Source of the DNA: Thermoleophilia bacterium
GTDB lineage: Bacteria; Actinomycetota; Thermoleophilia; Gaiellales; JAICJC01
NCBI GenBank assembly: GCA_025927685.1
Contig: JAICKX010000011.1
Location: forward strand, 1 to 50,398
Direction of reading: 5' to 3'
DNA: 50,398 nt
Shown: in pieces, positions 46,898-50,398 of the stretch
Layout: each line of letters starts with the position of its first letter
Numbering within the stretch: position 1 is the stretch's first letter
Translations under genes and position numbers: made by a program
Notes under the pieces: model-generated
The model's database searches: none
The model's input: only the letters and a program-made list of their open reading frames with translations
What the model was told of the DNA's origin: nothing

Positions 46898-49800
46898 ATG
46901 CGGCCGTCGCCGTCCGGCATCGAGTACCGCGTGTTGGGGTCGGTCGAGGCGGTGCGCGGCGACAGTAGGATCGATCTGGGCGGGCCTCGTCACCGCGCAC
47001 TCCTGGCCGTGCTCGTGCTTCACCGAAACCAGATCGTCTCGACGGATCGTCTGATCGAGCTGATGTGGGGCGACCGGCCGCCGGCGAACGCGGCGAACAC
47101 CGTGCATGTGCTCGTCTCGCACCTACGCCGCTCCCTGGCTAGAGATGGCGAGGACGGCCCGTTGGTGACGCATCGTCCCGGCTACCGGCTAAGCGTGGAG
47201 GCTGGGTGCGTTGACGTCGAGGTGGCCGAGCGGTTCCGCGAGGAGGCAGCGCAGGCGATGGCCGCGGGCGATCCCCGAGCGGCGGCCGATGCGCTTCGCC
47301 GAGCGGTCGCGCTGTGGCGGGGCGAGCCTCTGCCCGAGCTGCGGGACAGCGTCGAGCTGGCCGGGGACCGCCGCCGGCTGGCAGAACTCCGGCTCGACGT
47401 GCTCGAGGAGCGGCTCGACGCCGATCTCGCTTGCGGGCGTCATCGCCAGGTCGCGAACGAGGCGGCGGCGCTCTTGCGTCTCGAACCACTCCGGGAGCGG
47501 TTGCGGGGGCAGGTGATGCTCGCTCTTTACCGGTGTGGACGCCAGGCGGACGCGCTCGAGGTGTACCGCGACGGCCGCACGCTGCTCGTCGAGACCCTGG
47601 GTGTGGAGCCGAGCCCAGATCTGCGCGCCTTGGAGCGGGCGATCCTCAACCATGACCCTGCTCTGAGAGCGCCGGCGGGGATCGTGAGGATCGCCCGGCG
47701 CGGCTACCCACTCCTCGTACTAGCCGGCGCCGCGGCGCTTGTGGTCGTGATTCCCGTGCTCTTGGGGTTCCACAGCCGGCGGGTGGAGTCGGCGCCGGCC
47801 GCGTTCGTCGCGTTGGTCCGCGGTTCCAGCACCGTCTCCGCGAAGGCGCGGCTGCCCAGGGCGGGCGTGATCGTCGCCCAACCGGACGGTACGGCGTGGG
47901 TCGCCGACACGACCGCCGGGACACTCAAGCACATCGGCCCGGGTGGGAGGGTCCGCGTGGTCGGGCTGGGCGGGCGACCCAGCGATCTGGCCTGGGGCTT
48001 CGGCATGGTGTGGGTGGGCGCGGCCGCCGACCGCCGCCTGACCGCCTACGACCCGGCGACGGGCTCGACGCCGCTCACCGTCGGGTTGGCGACCAGGCTC
48101 GGCGCGGTCGGCGAGCCAGCCGCCCATCTGGCCATCGGGTCGGGATCGGTCTGGGTGGATAACGGCGGCTCGGCCGGGGTGTGGCGCATCAACCCGGTCA
48201 CGGGCCGGGTCGAGGCGCGTATCCGCCACGTCCAGACCGGCGTGATCGCCTCCGGCATGGGCGCGGTGTGGGTGGCCGGCAACTTCTTCGGCTCGCCGAG
48301 GATCGACCGGATCAGCCCGGCCACGAACCGCCCCACCCGGGCGATCCCACTACCCGCGGGGACGCCTATCGCGATGACCGCTGCCGGCGGCGATTTGTGG
48401 GTGGCGACCGACGACGGCTCGCTGTGGCGCGTCGCCGCCGACACAGGCGCGACGACCGCTGTGCCCGTCCGGGGTGCGGTCGAGGCGCTTGCGGCCGGCC
48501 CGTCCGGTCTCTGGGTCGTGACGGCGGATGCGGTGCTGCGGCTCGACCCGGCCACCGGCGGCGTGCTCACCCGCGTCCCGATCGACGAGCCGCCTGCTGC
48601 GCTCGCCGCGACGGGAGCGGGCGCTTGGGTCGTCGCAGGCCGCTCAAGCTCGACGAGTAGCACGAACCCGCGCCACGGGACGCTCACGATCGCCCTTAAC
48701 ACGGGCATCGACACCATCGACCCGGCCGTGTCCTTCTTTGCGACCGTATGGCAGCTCGAGTATGCCACCGAGCTCCGGCTGCTCACATACCCGGACGTGG
48801 CCGGCCCTGCCGGCACGCATCTCGTGCCCGACGCGGCGACCGCGATGCCCGTGATCTCCGAGAACGGCCACACGTACACCTTCACGATCCGGCGTGGACT
48901 ACGGTTCTGGCCAGGCGGCCAGCCGGTCACGGCGGCCAGCTTTCGTGCCGGGGTCGAGCGGGCGCTCAGCCCTGGAATCGACTCGCCGTGGGCCCGCGGC
49001 TTTATGGCCGACCTGGTCGGAGCCTCCGCCTTCGAGCACGGCCACGGGACCCACATCAGCGGCATCCGCGTCGACGGCGGCGACACGATCTCGTTCACTA
49101 CGACCGGCGTCGATACTGACTTCCCCACCCGGATCGCTATGCCGTTCTATGCGGCTGTGCCTCCCAACACGCCGGACGTGCAGGCTCTCCATCCGCTGCC
49201 AACAGCCGGCCCCTATTACATCGCGGCGTACCGCCCGCACCGTCTCCTGCTCCTGCGCCGAAACCCCGGCTATCGTGGCCCCCGCCGCGGCGCGGCAGCG
49301 GCGATTCGCTACCGGCTCGGCGGGCCGGGCTCGACACCCGCATGGCGACTGGTTGCCATCGGGCGCGCCGACTACGACGCCGACCCGCTCAGCCCCGCGC
49401 AGCTCCCCGCGGCCCGACGCGTAGGAGGCGACCACATCCGACTGGACGTCCAACCCGCCGCCATCCTTGAGTACCTCGCCCTGAACATGCGGTCGCCTCG
49501 GATGCACGACCCGCGGCTTCGCCGCGCCATCGCCCTTGCCATCGACAGATCCGCGCTCGCCGCCACCCACGGCCCCGACGCCGCAAGCCCCACCGACCAG
49601 TACCTACCGCCTACCATCCTCGGCTACCCCGGAACCGGACTCGCATACCGGCTCGAAACGCCGGACGTCTCCGCTGCCCACAGGCTCGTCGATGCGACCG
49701 GCATGCACCAACCCATCACCCTCCGCCTCAGCTCGTGTAGCGACGCGACATGCCGCGCAGACGGCGCGCCGGCCCGTGCCCGGCTCCTGCGCAGCGAGCT

Positions 49801-50191
49801 TCGCCGAATCGGCATCCGGCTCGTTGTCCGCACGCTCCCGCGCGACGACCAGTTCATGCTCGACACCTCCCACACCAGCGGGTATGACATCGCCGACGAG
49901 GGGTTCGTGTTTCCCAACCCTGATCCGAGCCTGATCGAGTACCCGCTCACCGCCGAGGCGAGCATGGCCCTGACCCACGCCATCCGCGCCGCCGACCACG
50001 CCCCAATCCCCGCCCGGTACGACGCGTGGGCGCACGTCGACTTCTCCCTCGCTCGCCGGCAGGTACCGCTCGCCGCATACGCCATCGCCAACACCCTCAC
50101 GCTCACCAACACCCGCCTCGGCTGCGTCGTGGTTCAGCCCGTGTACGGCCTCGACCTCACCCGCGGTTGTGTGACCGCGCCGTCGGGGTGA
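46898..50191 (+). CDS. Transmembrane SARP regulator fused to a beta-propeller and an SBP_bac_5 domain
   Basis: The 1097-aa protein has an unusual order. Residues 1-100 are an OmpR-type winged helix (ALLAVLVLHRNQIVSTDRLIELMWG, NTVHVLVSHLRRSL), and 100-250 a BTAD (WRGEPLPELRDS, GRQADALEVYRDGRTLLVETLG). One transmembrane helix is at about 270-291 (LLVLAGAAALVVVIPVLLG). Residues 300-590 hold propeller-like repeats (PDGTAWVADTTAGTL, GSGSVWVDNGGSAGVWRINP, GGDLWVATDDGSLW). About 590-1097 is a family 5 solute-binding protein (LNTGIDTIDPA, YTFTIRRGLRFWPGGQPVTAASF, DPRLRRAIALAIDRSALA). A peptide or oligosaccharide bound outside could switch DNA binding inside. No permease is nearby. Confidence 0.9.
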   Translation: MRPSPSGIEYRVLGSVEAVRGDSRIDLGGPRHRALLAVLVLHRNQIVSTDRLIELMWGDRPPANAANTVHVLVSHLRRSLARDGEDGPLVTHRPGYRLSVEAGCVDVEVAERFREEAAQAMAAGDPRAAADALRRAVALWRGEPLPELRDSVELAGDRRRLAELRLDVLEERLDADLACGRHRQVANEAAALLRLEPLRERLRGQVMLALYRCGRQADALEVYRDGRTLLVETLGVEPSPDLRALERAILNHDPALRAPAGIVRIARRGYPLLVLAGAAALVVVIPVLLGFHSRRVESAPAAFVALVRGSSTVSAKARLPRAGVIVAQPDGTAWVADTTAGTLKHIGPGGRVRVVGLGGRPSDLAWGFGMVWVGAAADRRLTAYDPATGSTPLTVGLATRLGAVGEPAAHLAIGSGSVWVDNGGSAGVWRINPVTGRVEARIRHVQTGVIASGMGAVWVAGNFFGSPRIDRISPATNRPTRAIPLPAGTPIAMTAAGGDLWVATDDGSLWRVAADTGATTAVPVRGAVEALAAGPSGLWVVTADAVLRLDPATGGVLTRVPIDEPPAALAATGAGAWVVAGRSSSTSSTNPRHGTLTIALNTGIDTIDPAVSFFATVWQLEYATELRLLTYPDVAGPAGTHLVPDAATAMPVISENGHTYTFTIRRGLRFWPGGQPVTAASFRAGVERALSPGIDSPWARGFMADLVGASAFEHGHGTHISGIRVDGGDTISFTTTGVDTDFPTRIAMPFYAAVPPNTPDVQALHPLPTAGPYYIAAYRPHRLLLLRRNPGYRGPRRGAAAAIRYRLGGPGSTPAWRLVAIGRADYDADPLSPAQLPAARRVGGDHIRLDVQPAAILEYLALNMRSPRMHDPRLRRAIALAIDRSALAATHGPDAASPTDQYLPPTILGYPGTGLAYRLETPDVSAAHRLVDATGMHQPITLRLSSCSDATCRADGAPARARLLRSELRRIGIRLVVRTLPRDDQFMLDTSHTSGYDIADEGFVFPNPDPSLIEYPLTAEASMALTHAIRAADHAPIPARYDAWAHVDFSLARRQVPLAAYAIANTLTLTNTRLGCVVVQPVYGLDLTRGCVTAPSG

Positions 50192-50224
50192 CCGCTCGCC
50201 TCCGTCCTGCTTGTATCAAATGAC

Positions 50225-50261
50225 GCGGTTCGAATAGTGACCGATTAGCTCCATGGGGTCG
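50225..50261 (+). repeat. Second boundary copy of the tRNA-Ala 3' end
   Basis: GCGGTTCGAAT (50225-50235) and TTAGCTCCATGGGGTCG (50245-50261) match the tRNA T-arm and the tRNA 3' end plus 8 nt beyond it. Intervening bases differ (AGTGACCGA). With the copy near 46050, this bounds a ~4.2-kb segment. Confidence 0.5.
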
Positions 50262-50398
50262 GGGGGACCCACAAAGTGGGGGGACCACCCCCCAAAGGTG
50301 AGTGGGGGGCCCGCGGGGGGGGGCGCGGGGGGCGCGCCGCCGCGGGGCGGGGGGGGGCGCGGGGCGGAACCCAATACCGGGGGGGGTATGGGCCATGA
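50262..50398. other. Low-complexity G-rich end of the window
   Basis: Long G-runs and imperfect palindromes dominate. No gene is supported here; it is probably low-quality contig-end sequence or a misassembly. Confidence 0.5.

Noticed and set aside
1-50398. CRISPR array, transposase, integrase or rRNA
   Set aside because: I looked for spaced direct repeats and for such domains and found none; the only tRNA is at 45985-46057.

Overview
This is a high-GC, densely packed bacterial window. It looks like an actinomycete-type genome, and my best guess is the Thermoleophilia (Gaiellales or Solirubrobacterales). The reasons are two BTAD/SARP-type regulators, a SpoIIE/STAS partner-switching operon, many start codons placed 6-9 nt after a TANNNT box (leaderless promoters), frequent GTG/TTG starts, NTGA stop/start overlaps and Flp-type pilins. 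The placement is inference from gene content. No rRNA is present; one tRNA-Ala is.

Layout. 1-5800: the 3' end of glpX, a secreted GH5 glycosidase, a YbaK-type deacylase, a small membrane protein, a conserved small protein, and a 905-aa AfsR-like regulator. 5923-15741: a small secreted repeat protein, then one tightly overlapping operon. The operon has four paralogous multi-pass membrane proteins, a soluble SpoIIE phosphatase fused to an RsbW-like kinase domain, two STAS anti-anti-sigma proteins, an unrecognised 244-aa protein and an FAD amine-oxidase-like enzyme. A fifth membrane paralogue lies alone at 23222-24427. 16018-23244: aconitase, a Tat-exported Dyp peroxidase, and glycolate oxidase subunits glcD, glcE and glcF; glcE looks N-terminally short and glcF lacks one cluster cysteine. 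24477-30302: a DUF4331 protein, a secreted TPR protein and a NicO-type metal transporter in a row, then a TolB-like propeller and a Flp pilin. 30406-38402: a winged-helix regulator, a YbjN-like protein divergent from an SDR, a membrane protein, a coiled-coil protein, a lipoate ligase-like protein, a second Flp pilin, OsmC and FIST proteins, a cNMP-binding protein and an orphan E1-alpha. 38428-44097: an SRPBCC/ArsR pair, clpP, a methyltransferase with fabF, an Xre regulator, a CBS protein, and an ECF sigma/anti-sigma pair. 44125-50398: two basic membrane-associated proteins around a ferritin-like DUF892 gene, tRNA-Ala(CGC), and a roughly 4-kb segment bounded by copies of the tRNA 3' end. That segment encodes a secreted protein and a 1097-aa regulator joining a SARP/BTAD head, a transmembrane helix, a beta-propeller and a peptide-binding SBP_bac_5 domain. 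The last ~140 bases are low-complexity G-runs and look like poor contig-end sequence.

The two most interesting systems are (1) the receptor array feeding one phosphatase/kinase and two STAS proteins, and (2) the transmembrane SARP-propeller-SBP protein in the tRNA-adjacent island. A dispersed palindrome with core GGGGTCTGACCCC, leaderless promoters in about 16 genes, and two genes that seem to need CTG-type starts are the main sequence-level oddities.
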